Both the position numbers and the translations under genes were made by a program. From Aristolochia californica (Eukaryota > Streptophyta > Magnoliopsida > Piperales > Aristolochiaceae), in contig JARWKL010000007.1 in NCBI GenBank assembly GCA_029961685.1, forward strand, positions 11,679,406-11,743,405: DNA of 64,000 nt, given 5' to 3'. Shown here piece after piece: positions 24,759 through 36,800 of this stretch. The notes beneath the pieces were generated by a model that worked only from the letters and a program-made list of their open reading frames with translations, did not search any database and was not told the origin of the DNA. Numbering within the stretch: the first letter of the stretch is position 1; the number at the start of each line of letters is the position of its first letter.

Positions 24759-26070
24759 CTGCCCATTTACAAAAAAACTGACCTAACAATCATAGATGAT
24801 TGTAAAGTGATTTAACGGTCAAACATGCGTTACGGGCTATATTTTTGTAAGAAATGACATATGGATTGGGAGTCAACACTCAGCTAAAAATTCCCCCTGC
24901 CTCCCCCTTTTCCCGACGATTGCAAATCCTGATTTATAAAATCGAGAAAAAGTTCACAATCCCTAAAAGTTACAGACACTTTTTGGAATTATCTCTCTCT
25001 ACATTTGTGCATTTCCATTTTAGATGTATACTTTTTTCTTAAATAAAAACTTCAGTTTTCAGTTTTCCCTTTTTCTCTCGTAAACAAAAAAGATAAGGCA
25101 AATAGATCACAACAAAATGAAAATTTTAGAGTTTATGTAGGCAAAAAATTTAGAACAACAACAAATTTTAGAGTTTATGTAGGCAAATGACCTATGGATC
25201 CAAACCTCATTAAATTCTCAAGTTTGGGTGAGGTTGGATATTTACCTGAGTAAAAAAAAGCCATTATTTTGCCCATTTACAAAAAATCTGACCTAACAAT
25301 CATAGATGATTGTAAATTGATTTATCGGTGAATCATGCGTAACAGGCTATATTTTTGTAAGAAATGACATATGGATTGGGAGTCTACACTCAGTTCAAAA
25401 TTCCTTCGCCGCCCAGTTTTCCCGACGATTGCAAAACTTGGTATATAAAAACATGAAAGATTTTAAAATCCCTATAAGTTGCATACACTTTTTGGAATTA
25501 TCTCTTTCTATATTTGTGCATTTTTTATTTTAGAAGTATACTTTTTTTTAAAACAAAACTTGAGTTTTGACATTTCCCTTTACCACTCGTAAAACAAAAA
25601 GAAAAGGCAAATAGATCACAACAAAATGAAAATTTTAGATTTTATGTATCCAAAAAATTTAAAACAACAAGAAATGTAGGCAAATAAAATTTATTCACAC
25701 ACCACAGATGAAGACAAAAGTTTCGATATCCAAGTTTGGGAAATTCCACAAGTTCAACCCTAATTGCTTGGAATTTTATAAGAAAGAGGTTTCTAATTGA
25801 TCCTACACATTTTTTAAATATGGATATGCATTCTTGAAACATGTTAAAGATGCAAATGACCTATGGATAAAAACCTCACTAAATTCTCAAGTTTGGGTGT
25901 GGTGGGATATTTACCCGAGTCAAACGAGCCATTATTTTGCCCATTTTCAAAAACGCTGACCTAACAATCATTGATGATTGTAAAGTGATTTATCGGTCAA
26001 TCATGCGTAACGGGCTACATTTTTTAAAGAACTGACTTATGATTTGGGAGTCAACACTCAGTTCAAAATA

Positions 26071-26092
26071 CCCCCCCCCCCCCCCCCCCCCC
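26071..26092. repeat. 22-bp poly(C) run inside a monomer
   Basis: Twenty-two consecutive C residues replace the usual C-rich island (normally 'cccccgcctcccc') of this monomer. Neighbouring monomers have at most about five C in a row here. It may be real slippage expansion or a consensus error. Confidence 0.9.
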
Positions 26093-28319
26093 TGCCTTTT
26101 TCCAAACGATTGCAAAACCAGATATATAAAAACTTGAAAGAGTTTACAACCCCTAAAAGCTACTAACACTTTTTTGAATTGTCTCTCTAAATTTGTGCAT
26201 TTCCTTTTTAGATGTATCCTTTTTTCTTAAATCAAAACTTGACTTTTCACTTTTTCCTTTATCTGTCCTAAACAAAAAAGAAAAGGCAAATAGATCACAA
26301 CAAAATGAAAATTTCAGAGTTTATGTATGCAAAAAAATTTAGAACAACAAAAATGTAAGTAAATAAAATTTATTCACACACCACAAATGAACACAAAAGT
26401 TTTGATATCCAAGTTTGGGAAATTCCACTAGTTCAACCCTAATAGCTCAGAATTTTATAAGATAGAGATTTTAAATTGATCCTCCACATGTTTTAAATAT
26501 GGATATGCATGCTTGAAACATGTTAAAGATGCAAATGACCAATGGTTCCAAACCTCATTAAATTGTCAAGTTTGGGTGTGGTGAATATTTACTCGATTCA
26601 AAAAAGCCTTTATTTGGCCCATTTACAAAAAAAGTTGAACTAACAGTCATAGATGATTGTAAAGTGATATATCGTTCAATCATTCGTAATGGGCTATATT
26701 TTTATAAGAAATAACATATGGATTGGGAGTCAACACTCAGTTCAATATTCCCCCACCTCCCACGTTTCCCGACGATTGGAAAATATGATATATTAAAACT
26801 TGAAAGAGTTTAAAAACCCAAAAAGTTATAGACACTTTTTTGAATTATCTTACTCTATATTTGTGCATTTCCATTTTAGATGTATACTTTCTTCTTAAAT
26901 CAAAACTTCAATTTTTACTTTTCCCTTTTTCTCTCATAAACAAAAAAGATAAAGCAAATAGACCACAACAAAATGAAAATTTTAGAGTTTATGTATGCAA
27001 AAAATTTAGAGCAACAAAAATGTAAGCAAAGAAAATTTATTCACACACCACAAATGAACTCAAAAGTGTTGATATCCAAGTTTGGAAAATTCCACTAGTT
27101 CAACCTTAATAGCTAGGAATTTTATAAGAAAGAGATTTATAATTCATCCTATAGTTCTTTTAAATATGGATATTCATGCTTAAAACATGTTAAAGATGCA
27201 AATGACCTATGGATCCAAACATCAATAAATTCTCAAGCTTGGGTGCGGTGGCATATTTACCCGAGTCAAACAAGCCATTATTTTGCCCATTTACAAATAA
27301 ATTGACCTAACAATCAGAGATGATTGTAAAGTGATTTAGTGGTTAATCATGCGTAACGGGCTATACTTTTTTAAGAAATGACTTATGATTTGGGAGTCAA
27401 CACTCATTTACAAATTCCCCTGGCTCCCCTTTTCCTAACGATTACAAAACCTGATATATAAAAACTACAAAGATTTTAGAATCCCTAAAAGTTACTGACA
27501 CTTTTTGGAATTATCTCTCTCTACATTTGTGCATTTCCATTTTAGATGTATACGTTTTTCTTATCAAAACTTGAGTTTTAACTTTGCCCTTTTTCTCTCC
27601 TAAACAAAAAAGAAAAGGCAAATAGATCACAATAAAATGAAAATTTTAGAGTTTATGTATGCAAAAAAATTTTAACAACAACAAGTGTAAGCAAAGTAAA
27701 TTTATTCACAAACCACAAATGAACACAAACGTTTTGATATCCAAGTTTGGGAAACTAAACTAGTTCAACCCTAATAGCTTGGAATTTTATAACCAAGGGA
27801 TTTTTAATTGATCCTACACATGTTTTAACTATGGATATGCATGCTTGAAACATCTTCAAGATGTAGATAACCAATGGATCCAAACCGCATTATATTATGT
27901 AGTTTGGGTGTGGTGGGATATTTACCCAAGCCAAACAAGCCATTATTTTGCCCATTCACAAAAAAAGTTAACCTAACAATCATTGATGATTGTAAAGTGA
28001 TTTATCAATCAATCATGCATAATGGGCTATATTTTCGTAAGAATGACTTATGGATTGGAAGTCAAAACTCAGTTAAAATTCCCCCGCCTCCCTCTTTTCC
28101 CGACGATTGAAAAACTGATATATAAAAACAAGAAAGAGTTTACAATCCCTAAAAGTTATAGACACTTTTTGGAATTATATCTCTCTACATATATGATTTT
28201 CCATTTTAGATGTATTCTTTTTTCATAAATCAAAACTTGAGTTTTAACTTTTCCCTTTATCTCTAGTAAAAAAAAAAGACAACGCAAATAGGTCACAACA
28301 AAATGATAATTTTAGAGTT

Positions 28320-30990
28320 TATGTATGCAAAAAATTTAGAACAACAACAAATGTAAGCAAAGAAAAATTATGGACACACATCAAATAAACACAAATTTTT
28401 TTATATCCAGATTTGGGAAATTGTACTATTGCAACCTAATAGCTTGGAATTTTATAAGAAAGAGATTTCTAATTGGTCCTACACGTGTTTTAAATTTGGA
28501 TAAGCACGCTTGAAACATATTAAATGTTCAAATGACCTATGGATCTAAACCTCACTAAATTCTCAAGTTTGGGAGTGGTGGGATATTTACCCGAGTCAAA
28601 CAAGCCATTATTTTGCCCATTTACAAAAAAGCTGACCTAACAATCATAGATGATTGTATAATGATTTATCGGGCAATCATGCTCAACGGGCTATATTTTT
28701 GTAAGAAATGACTTATGGATTGGGAGTCAACACTCAGTTAAAAATTCCCCCGCCTCCTCCATTTCCCAATGATTGCAAATCTTGATAAATTAAAACTAGA
28801 AAGAGTTTACAATCCCTAAAAGTTAGAGACACTTTTTTGAATTATATCTCTCTACATTTGAGCATTTTCATTTTAGATGTTTACTTTTTTCTTAAATCAA
28901 AATTTCAGTTTTTACTTTTCCCTTTTTCTCTCATAAACAAAAAAGATAAAGCAAATAGATCACAACAAAATGAAAATTTTAGAGTTTATGTATGCAAAAA
29001 ACTTAGAACAAAAAAACATGTAAGCAAAAAAAATATATTCACACACCACAAATGAACTCAAAAGTGTTGATATCCAAGTTTGGAAAATTCAACTAGTTCA
29101 ACCCTAATAGCTTGGAATCTTATAAGAAAGAGGTTTATAATACATCCTACACTTCTTTTAAATATGGATATTCATGCTTGAAACATGTTAAAGATGCAAA
29201 TGACCTATGGATCCAAACATCATTAAATTCTCAAGTTTGGGTGAGGTGGGATATTTACCCGAGTCAAACAAGCTATTATTTTGCCCAATTACAAAAAAGC
29301 TTACCATACAATCATATTTGATTGTAAAGAGATTTATTGGTCAATCATGCGTAATGGGCTATATTTTTGTAAGAATTGACTTATGGATTCGGAGTCAACA
29401 CTCAATTAAAAATTCCCCAGCCTCCCACTTTTCCCGACGATTGAAAAACCTGATAAATAAAAACTAGAATGAGTTTACAATACCGAAAAGTTACAGACAC
29501 TTTTTGGAATTATCTCACTCTATATTTGTGCATTACCATTTTAGAAGTATACTCTTTTTTTTAAAATCAAAACTTGACTTTTTATTTTTCCCTTTATCTC
29601 TCGTAAACAAAACAGATAAGCCAAATAGATCACAACAAAATGAAAATTTTAGAGTTTATGTATGCAAAAAAAATATAACAACAACAAATGTAAGCAAAGA
29701 AAAATTATGGACACACATCAAATAAACACAAAATTTTTCATATTCAAGCTTGGGAAATTCCACTATTTCAACCCTAATAGCTAGGAATTTATAAGAAAGA
29801 GGTTTCTAATTGATCCTACACATGTTTTAAATTTGGATAAGCATGCTTGAAACATATTAAAGATGCAAATGACCTAAGGATTCAAACCTCATTACATTAT
29901 CAAGTTTGGGAGAGGTGGGATATTTACCCGAATCAAACAAGCAATTATGTTGCCCACTTTGAAAAAAGTTGACCTAACAATCAAAAATGATTTTAAAGTG
30001 ATTTATTGGTCAATCATGCGTAACAGGCTATATTTTTTTAAGAAATAAATTATGGATTGGGACTCAACACTCAGCTAAAAATTCCCCCACCTCCCCCTTT
30101 TCCCGACGATTGCAAATCCTGATATATAAAAACAAGAAAGAGTTTACAATCCCTAAAAGTTATAGACACTTTTTGGAATTATCTCTCTCTACATTTGTGC
30201 ATTTCCATTTTAGATGTATACTTTTTTCTCAAATCAAAACTTCAGTTTTTACTTTTCCCTTTTTCTCTCGTAAACAAAAAAGATAAGGCAAATGTATCAC
30301 AACAAAATGAAAATTTTAGAGTTTATGTATGCAAAAAATTTAGAACAACAACAAATGAAAGTAAAGAAAACTTATTCATACACCACAATTGATCTCAAAA
30401 GTTTTGATATCCAAGTTTGGGAAATTCCACTAGTTCAACCCTAATAGCTAGGAATTTTATAAGAGAGAGATTTATAATTCATCCTACACTTGTTTTAAAT
30501 GTGGATATTCATGCTTGAAACATGTTAAAGATGCAAATGACCTATGGATCCAAACATCATTAAATTCTCAAGTTTGCGTGCGGTGGGATATTTACTCGAG
30601 TCAAACAAGCCATTATTTTTTCCCATTTAAAAAAAAACTCTTCGTACAATCATATATGATTGTAAAGAGATTTATTGTTCAATCATGTGTCACGGGCTAT
30701 TTTTTGTAAGAAATGACTGATGGATTGGGAGTCAACACTAAGTTAAAAATTCCCCCGCCTCCCACTTTTCCCAATGATTGCAAAACCTGATAATAAAAAC
30801 TAGAAAGAGTTTACAATCCCTAAAAGTTACAGACACTTTTTGGAATTATCTCTCTCTATATTTGTGCATTTCCATTTTAGAAGTATATTCTTTTTTTAAA
30901 TCAAAACTTGAGTTTTAACTTTTCCCTTTGTACGTAAACAAAAAAGATAAGGAAAATAGATCACAACAAAATGAAAATTTTAGGGTTGAT
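28320..30990 (+). repeat. Dimeric higher-order repeat (S-T-S-T)
   Basis: An S-type copy with 'attatggacacacatcaaa' occurs at about 28367 and again at about 29704 (1.34 kb apart). A T-type copy with 'ggatattcatgcttg' occurs at about 29165 and 30502 (also 1.34 kb). A related T-type copy at about 27167 shares 'gaactcaaaagtgttgat' with the copy at 29053, 2.0 kb or three monomers away. The array here was therefore amplified in two- and three-monomer steps. Confidence 0.6.
28640..28657. repeat. 18-bp dyad in the monomer (representative copy)
   Basis: ACAATCAT-AG-ATGATTGT has perfect 8-bp arms around a 2-bp centre. It occurs intact in most monomers from about 18 kb onward. In the left array the first arm often reads ACAGTCAT. 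A further CAATCAT follows about 30 bp downstream in 'cggtcaatcatgcg'. Confidence 0.8.
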
Positions 30991-31968
30991 GTATGCAAAA
31001 AAAATTAGAACAACAACAAATGTAAGAAAAGAAAATTTATTCACACACCACAAATGAACATAAAAATTTTGATATCCAAGTTTGGGAAATTCCACTAGTT
31101 CAACCCTAATAGTTTGGAATTTTATAAGAAAGAGGTTTCTAATTGATCCTGGACATGTTTTAAATACGGATATGCACGCTTGAAACATATTAAAGATGGA
31201 AATGACCTATGGATCCAAACCTCATTAAATTCTCAAGTTTGGGTGCGGTAGGATTTTTACCCAAGTCAAACAAGCCATTATTTTGCCTATTTACAAAAAA
31301 GGTGACGTAACAATCATAGATGATTGTAAAGTGATATATCAGTCAATCATGTGTACTGGCCTATATTTTTGTAAGAAATGACTTATGGATATGGAGTTTC
31401 CAATCCCAAAAAGTTGCTGACACTTTTTGGAATTATCTCTCCCTAAATTTGTAAATTTCCATTTTATATGGATACTTTTTTCTTAAATCAAAACTTGAGT
31501 TTTCACTTTTCCCTTTATTTCTCCTAAACAAAAAAGAAAAGGCTAATAGATCACAACAAAATGAAAATTTTAGAGTTTATGTTTGCAAAAAATTTTAGAA
31601 CAACAACAAATGTAAGCAAATAAAATTTATTCACACACCACAAATGAACACAAAAGTTTTCATATTCAGGTTTGGGAAATTCCAACAGTTCAACCCTATG
31701 AAAGAGGTTTCTAATTGATCCTACACATGTTTTAAATATTGATATGCATGCTTCAAACATGTAAAAGATGCAAATGACCTATGGATCCAAACCACATTAA
31801 ATTCTCATGTTTGGGTGAGGTGAAATATTTACCCGAGTCAAACAAGCCATTATTTTGCCCATTTACAAAAAAGCTGAGCTAACAATCAATGATGATTGTA
31901 AAGTTATATATCGGTTAATCATGCGGAATGGGCTATATTTTTGTAAGAAATGACTAATGGATTGGGAG

Positions 31969-31973
31969 TCAAC
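31969..31973. repeat. Target-site duplication TCAAC (left)
   Basis: TCAAC of the monomer word 'gggagtcaacact' precedes the 5' LTR and is repeated after the 3' LTR at 33813-33817, after which the satellite continues as 'tcaacactctg'. Confidence 0.93.
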
Positions 31974-32374
31974 TGTTATGCACACAATAACATTATTATT
32001 TTAGTGTTTTCTTTAATTTACTTTATTTTATTTCAGTTTTAGGTCATAGGGGTATTTTTGGAATATTTTATTTATAGGGGTATGTTTAGAATATTTTATT
32101 GTAAACCCTAACCGGATGAACCCTATTTAAGGGGTAAGACTAATGAGAAATACAAGCATTGAAGTATTAAGAATTAGGTTAAATCTAGCGTAGAGAGGCT
32201 AAGAGTTCTCCTCAACGAGCTCTAGGGTTTTCAAGCTTCCCTTTGGCTTGATCTTCGTTTTCGTCTTTCCCATGTCTTCCTACTACCCCTATGGTAATGC
32301 TTGGAAGACCCCTAACCCGTGGCAAATTGCAGATCCTCCCAAAGAATCCACGTGTCAGATACGGGACCGTAACA
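31974..32374 (+). repeat. 5' LTR of the 32-kb element
   Basis: The 401-bp LTR begins TGTTATGCACAC and ends GACCGTAACA. A TATA-like 'ctatttaagg' at about 32123 fits the promoter position. The C-rich 3' half contains 'caacgagctctaggg'. Confidence 0.93.
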
Positions 32375-32376
32375 AC

Positions 32377-32388
32377 TGGTATCAGAGC
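32377..32388 (+). other. Primer-binding site (initiator tRNA-Met)
   Basis: TGGTATCAGAGC lies two bases after the 5' LTR, an exact match to the usual plant tRNA-iMet site. Confidence 0.95.
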
Positions 32389-33399
32389 GGGAACAGAATG
32401 GGTTATTCTATATCCCAAGATAGATGGATCATTATGGATAAGGAATTGGAGAAAATACGAGCACGGTTAGATGCTTCCATTGAACGTTATGGAAGGGAGA
32501 AACTTGTTGTTGCAGCAAAATAGGTCATACGACCTCAATTCTCTATCTCGGACGGGCAGAACGGCCCATGGCCGGAAAAATCAAAAAATTCGTCTCGAGA
32601 GGCGGACGCAGAAAATCAACAGAAATCAGTCCCTAACACCTGCTCACGGCAAAGGGCCAATGGGGAAAATTTCCGTTCCGCACGGGAGGGGAAAAATTTC
32701 CCGACCATTCCCACCGGGAAATATTTCCGAGAGTCTGTCTCGGCAAAATTCCAATCGGCGAAGCCTCCAAGGGCTTCTAGTCACCGCAAGGGCAGCATGA
32801 GACTCCGTCGGTGATAATTCTGCCCTGTTTGGGGACATTCCAACAATAGAATCATCAACATTCCAGCAGAAGATCGTCGGAGATATTTTTTTAGAAGACC
32901 GTCGGCGACAATTCAGCAGAAGACCCGTCGGCGACATTCCAGCAAAACCGACGGTGATATTCCGAGAGCCCTCTGTCTTGGCAACTCTCCCATCGGCGAA
33001 GCGAAGCCCCAATGGGCTGCTCTTCATCACCGAAAAATCAGGCGATTCTGTGGGTGCCGGGAGAGAGGAAGAAGAAGCCAATTGCCGGACTTCGTCGGTG
33101 CCGTGAGGAATGGAACTGCCAGCCGCAGAGTTCGGGAGCAGCCGAAGGAAGACGACGACTCCCGATTAAATTTTCCTAACTTAGGAAAATTTAATCAGCC
33201 CGCTCCGCTGAGTCGCAAGCCGGACCGGGTTCCTGAACCGGGTCAACCCAGGTTAACTCGGACCCCCCCCAAAAAAAAAAGAAAAAAGGAAGCGGGCAAA
33301 CAGAGGGGGCGTCATAGCTTTCGCGGATGCTACTTCAGCACCGGTGAAGACGTCGGCATACAGACACTACTTCCGAGCTTGAGGACAAGCTCGTTTTCC
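32389..33399 (+). other. Internal region of the 32-kb element, no recognised coding domain
   Basis: This GC-rich stretch is unlike the AT-rich surroundings. It contains several diverged 'gtcggcga'-type words (about 32813, 32874, 32891, 32931 and 32991; one reads 'cgacggtgata'), suggesting short internal duplications. An open frame starting in the 5' LTR at 32248 runs through the primer site to 32523 and ends with a charged stretch 'MDKELEKIRARLDASIERY' that could be the start of a Gag-like coiled coil; this is weak. Other frames (32644-33081 minus, 33082-33429 plus) match no family I know and are probably accidental in GC-rich DNA. Confidence 0.6.
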
Positions 33400-33412
33400 A
33401 AGGGGGGTGTAA
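33400..33412 (+). other. Polypurine tract of the 32-kb element
   Basis: 'aaggggggtgtaa' directly precedes the 3' LTR start TGTTATGC. Confidence 0.88.
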
Positions 33413-33812
33413 TGTTATGCACACAATAACATTATTATTTTAGTGTTTTCTTTAATTTACTTTATTTTATTTCAGTTTTAGGTCATAGGGGTATTTTTGG
33501 AATATTTTATTTATAGGGGTATTTTTAGAATATTTTATTGTTAACCCTAACCGGGTGAACCCTATTTAACGGGTAAGACTAATGAGAAATACAAGCATTG
33601 AAGTATTAAGAATTAGGTTAAATCTAGCGTAGAGAGGCTAAGAGTTATCCTCAACGAGCTCTAGGGTTTTCAAGCTTCCCTTTGGCTTGATCTTCGTTTT
33701 CTTCTTTCCCATGTCTTCCTACTACCCTATGGTAATGCTTGGAAGACTCGTAACCCGTGGCAGATTGCAGATCCTCCCAAAGAATCCACGTGTCAGATCC
33801 GGGACCGTAACA
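33413..33812 (+). repeat. 3' LTR of the 32-kb element
   Basis: The 400-bp LTR matches 31974-32374 almost completely. Differences seen by eye include 'gtatttttag' for 'gtatgtttag', 'gttaaccc' for 'gtaaaccc', 'ccgggtg' for 'ccggatg', 'actcgtaacc' for 'acccctaacc', and one missing C near 33724. Confidence 0.93.
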
Positions 33813-36800
33813 TCAACACTCTGTTTAAAATTCCCCCACCTCCCACTTTTCCCGACGATTGCAAAACCAGATACATTAAAACTGGAAAGAGTTTACAATC
33901 CCTAAAATTTACTGACACTTTTCTATATTATCTTACTCTAAGTTTGTGCATTTCAATTTTAGATGTACAATTTTTTCTTAAATCAAAACTTGGGCTTTCA
34001 CTTTTCCCTTTATCTCTCGTAAACAAAAGAGACAAGGCAAATAGATCACTTCAAAATGAAAAGTTTAGAGTTTATGTATGCAAAAAAATTAGAACAACAA
34101 CAAATGTAAGCGAAGAAAATTTATTCACACACCACAAATGAACACAAAATTTTTTATATCAAAATTTGGGTAATTCCACTAGTTCAACCCTAATAGTTTT
34201 GAATTTTATAAGAAAGAGGTTTCTAATTGATCCTACACATGTTTTAAATATTGATATGCATGCTTGAAACATGTTAAAGATGAAAATTACCTATGCATCC
34301 AAATCTCATTAAATTCTCAAGTTTGGGTAGGGTGGGATATTTACCCGAGTCAAATAAGCATTATTTTGCCCATTTACAAAAATATTGACGAAACAATCAT
34401 AGATGATTGTTAGATGATATATCGGTCAATCATGCATAACGGGCTATATTTTCATAGGAAATGACTTATGGATATGGAGTAAACATTCAGGTTAAAATTC
34501 CCCCGCCTCCCCCTTTTCCCGACAATTGGAAAACCTAATAAATAAAAACTAGAAAGAGTTTACAATCTCTAAAAGTTACGGTTACTATTCGGAATTATCT
34601 CTCTACAGTAGTGTGTTTATATTTTCGATGTATACTTTTTTCTTAAATCAAAACTTGAGTTTTCACTTTTCCTTTTATCTCTCATAAACAAAAAAGATAA
34701 GGCAAATATATTACTACAAAATGAAATTTTTAGAGTTTATGTATAAAAAAAATTTAGAACAACAACAAATGTAAGCAAAGAAAATTTATTCACACACCAC
34801 TAATGAACACAAAAGTTTTGATATCCAGGTTTTGGAAATTCCACTTGTTCAACCCTAAAGGCTTGGAATTTTATAAGAAAGAGATTTTTAATTGATCCTA
34901 CACATGTTTTAAATATGGATATGCATGCTTGAAACATGTTAAAGATGCAAATGACCTATGGATCCAAACCGCATTAAATTTTCAAGTTTGGTTGAGGTGG
35001 GATATTTAGTCGAGTAAAAAAAGCCATTATTTTGCCCTTTTACAAAAAATCTGAGTTAACAATCATCAATGATTGTAAAGTGATTTATCGGTCAATCATG
35101 CATAATGGGCTATATTTTTGTAAGAAATTACCTATGGATTGGGAGTCAACACTCATTTCAAAATTCCTTCGCCTCCCACTTTTCCCGACGATTACAAAAC
35201 CTTATGTATAAAAACTAGAAAGAGTTTAAAATCCCTATAAGTTACATACACTTTTTGGAATTATCTCTCTCTATATTTGTGCATTTCCATTTTAAAAGTA
35301 TACATTTTTTTTAAACAAAACTTGAGTTTTCACTTTTCCCTTTATCTCTCGTAAACCAAAAAGATAAGGCAAATAGATCACAACAAAATGAAAATTTTAG
35401 AGTTTTTGTATCTAAAAAATTTAGAAAAACAAGATATGTAAGCAAAGAAAATTTATTCACACACCACAAATGAAGACAAAAGTTTAGATATCCAAGTTTG
35501 GGAAATTCCTTAAGTTCAACCCTAATTGCTTGGAATTTTATAAGAAAGAGGTTTCTAATTGATCCTACACATGTTTTAAATATGGATATACATGATTGAA
35601 ACATGTTAAAGATGCAAATGACCTATGGATCGAAACCTCATTAAATTCTCAAGTTTGAGTGAGGTGGGATATTTACCCGAGTCAAACAATCCATTATTTT
35701 GCCCATTTACCCAAACGTTGACCTAACTATCATAGATTAAAGTGATTTATTGGTCAATCATGCGTAACGGGCTATATTTTTGTAAGAAATGACTTATGGA
35801 TTAGGAGTCAACACTCAGTTCAAAATTCCCTCGCCTCCCACTTTTCCCGACAATTGCAAAACCAGATATATAAAAACTAGAAAGAGTTTACAATCCCTAA
35901 AAGTTATAGAAACTTTTTGGAATTATCTCTCTCTCTATTTGTGCATTTCCATTTTAGAAGTTTACTTTTTTTTTAAATCAAAACTTGAGTTTTCACTTTT
36001 CCCTTTATCTCATGTAAACCAATAAGATAAGGCAAACAGATCACAACAAAATGAAAATTTTAGAGTTTATGTACGGAAAACAATTTAGAACAACCATAAA
36101 TGTAAGCAAAGAAAATTTATTCACACACCACAAATGAACACAAAAGTTTTGATATCCATGTTTGGGAAATTTCACTAGTTCAACCCTAATAGCTTGGAAT
36201 TTTATAAGAAAGAGAATTTTAATTGATCCTACACATGTTTTAAATATGGATATGCATGCTTGAAAAATGTTAAAGATGCAACTGACCTATGGATCCAACC
36301 CTCATTAAATTCACAAGTTTGGGTGTGTTGGGATATTTACCCGAGTCTAACAAGCCATTATTTTGTCCATTTACAAAAAAGTTGAACTAACAATCCTAAA
36401 TGATTGCAAAATGTGATATGTCGGTCAATCATGCGTAACGGGATATATTTTGGTAAGAAATGACTTATGGATTGGGTGTCAACACTCAGTTCAAAATTCC
36501 CCCGCCTCCCACTTTTCCCGACGATTGGAAAACCTGATATATTAAAACTAAAAAGAGTTTACAATCCCCAAAACTTACAGACACTTTTTGGAATTAGCTT
36601 ACTCTACGGTTGTGCACTTCAATTTTAGATGTATAATTTTTTCTAAATCATAACTTGAGCTTTCACTTCTCCCTTTATCTCTCGTAAACAAAAGAGTGAA
36701 GGCAAATAGATTACTTCAAAATGAAAATTTTAGAGTTTCTGTATGCAAAAAATTTAGAACAACAACAAATGTAAGCAAAGAAAATTTATTCACACACCAC

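Larger units (their letters stand above)
24759..31973 (+). repeat. Satellite array, segment C
   Basis: Monomers continue in phase and orientation, with landmarks at 25196, 25865, 26544, 27211, 27876, 28541, 29209, 29878, 30546, 31211 and 31783. Local damage includes a short duplication at 25125-25185, where the words 'aattttagagtttatgtagg' occur twice and the end of a monomer is lost between them. At about 31397 'atggatatggag' runs straight into 'tttccaatccc', deleting roughly 110 bp including the C-rich island and TATA motif. No genes are seen. Confidence 0.96.
31974..33812 (+). mobile_element. Complete non-autonomous LTR element (small LARD / large TRIM-like)
   Basis: This 1839-bp element has two near-identical ~400-bp LTRs (31974-32374 and 33413-33812), a tRNA-Met primer-binding site, a polypurine tract and a perfect 5-bp target duplication TCAAC (31969-31973 and 33813-33817) inside a satellite monomer. 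By eye the LTRs differ by about ten substitutions and one 1-bp indel. The ~1.04-kb interior is much richer in G+C than the satellite and has no protease, RT, integrase or RNase H motif, so mobility would depend on proteins of another element. The region before the 3' LTR ('gaggacaagctcg' then a G-rich tract) looks like Ty3/gypsy 3' ends; it is paralleled at 47310-47340 in the gypsy fragment, so a gypsy helper is a reasonable inference. Confidence 0.93.

Noticed and set aside
32212..33429. Frames of 68-145 residues in the GC-rich interior of the 32-kb element.
   Set aside because: Overlapping frames on both strands in GC-rich DNA with no family motif. Only the 32248-32523 frame has a faint Gag-like charged end, noted under the interior.
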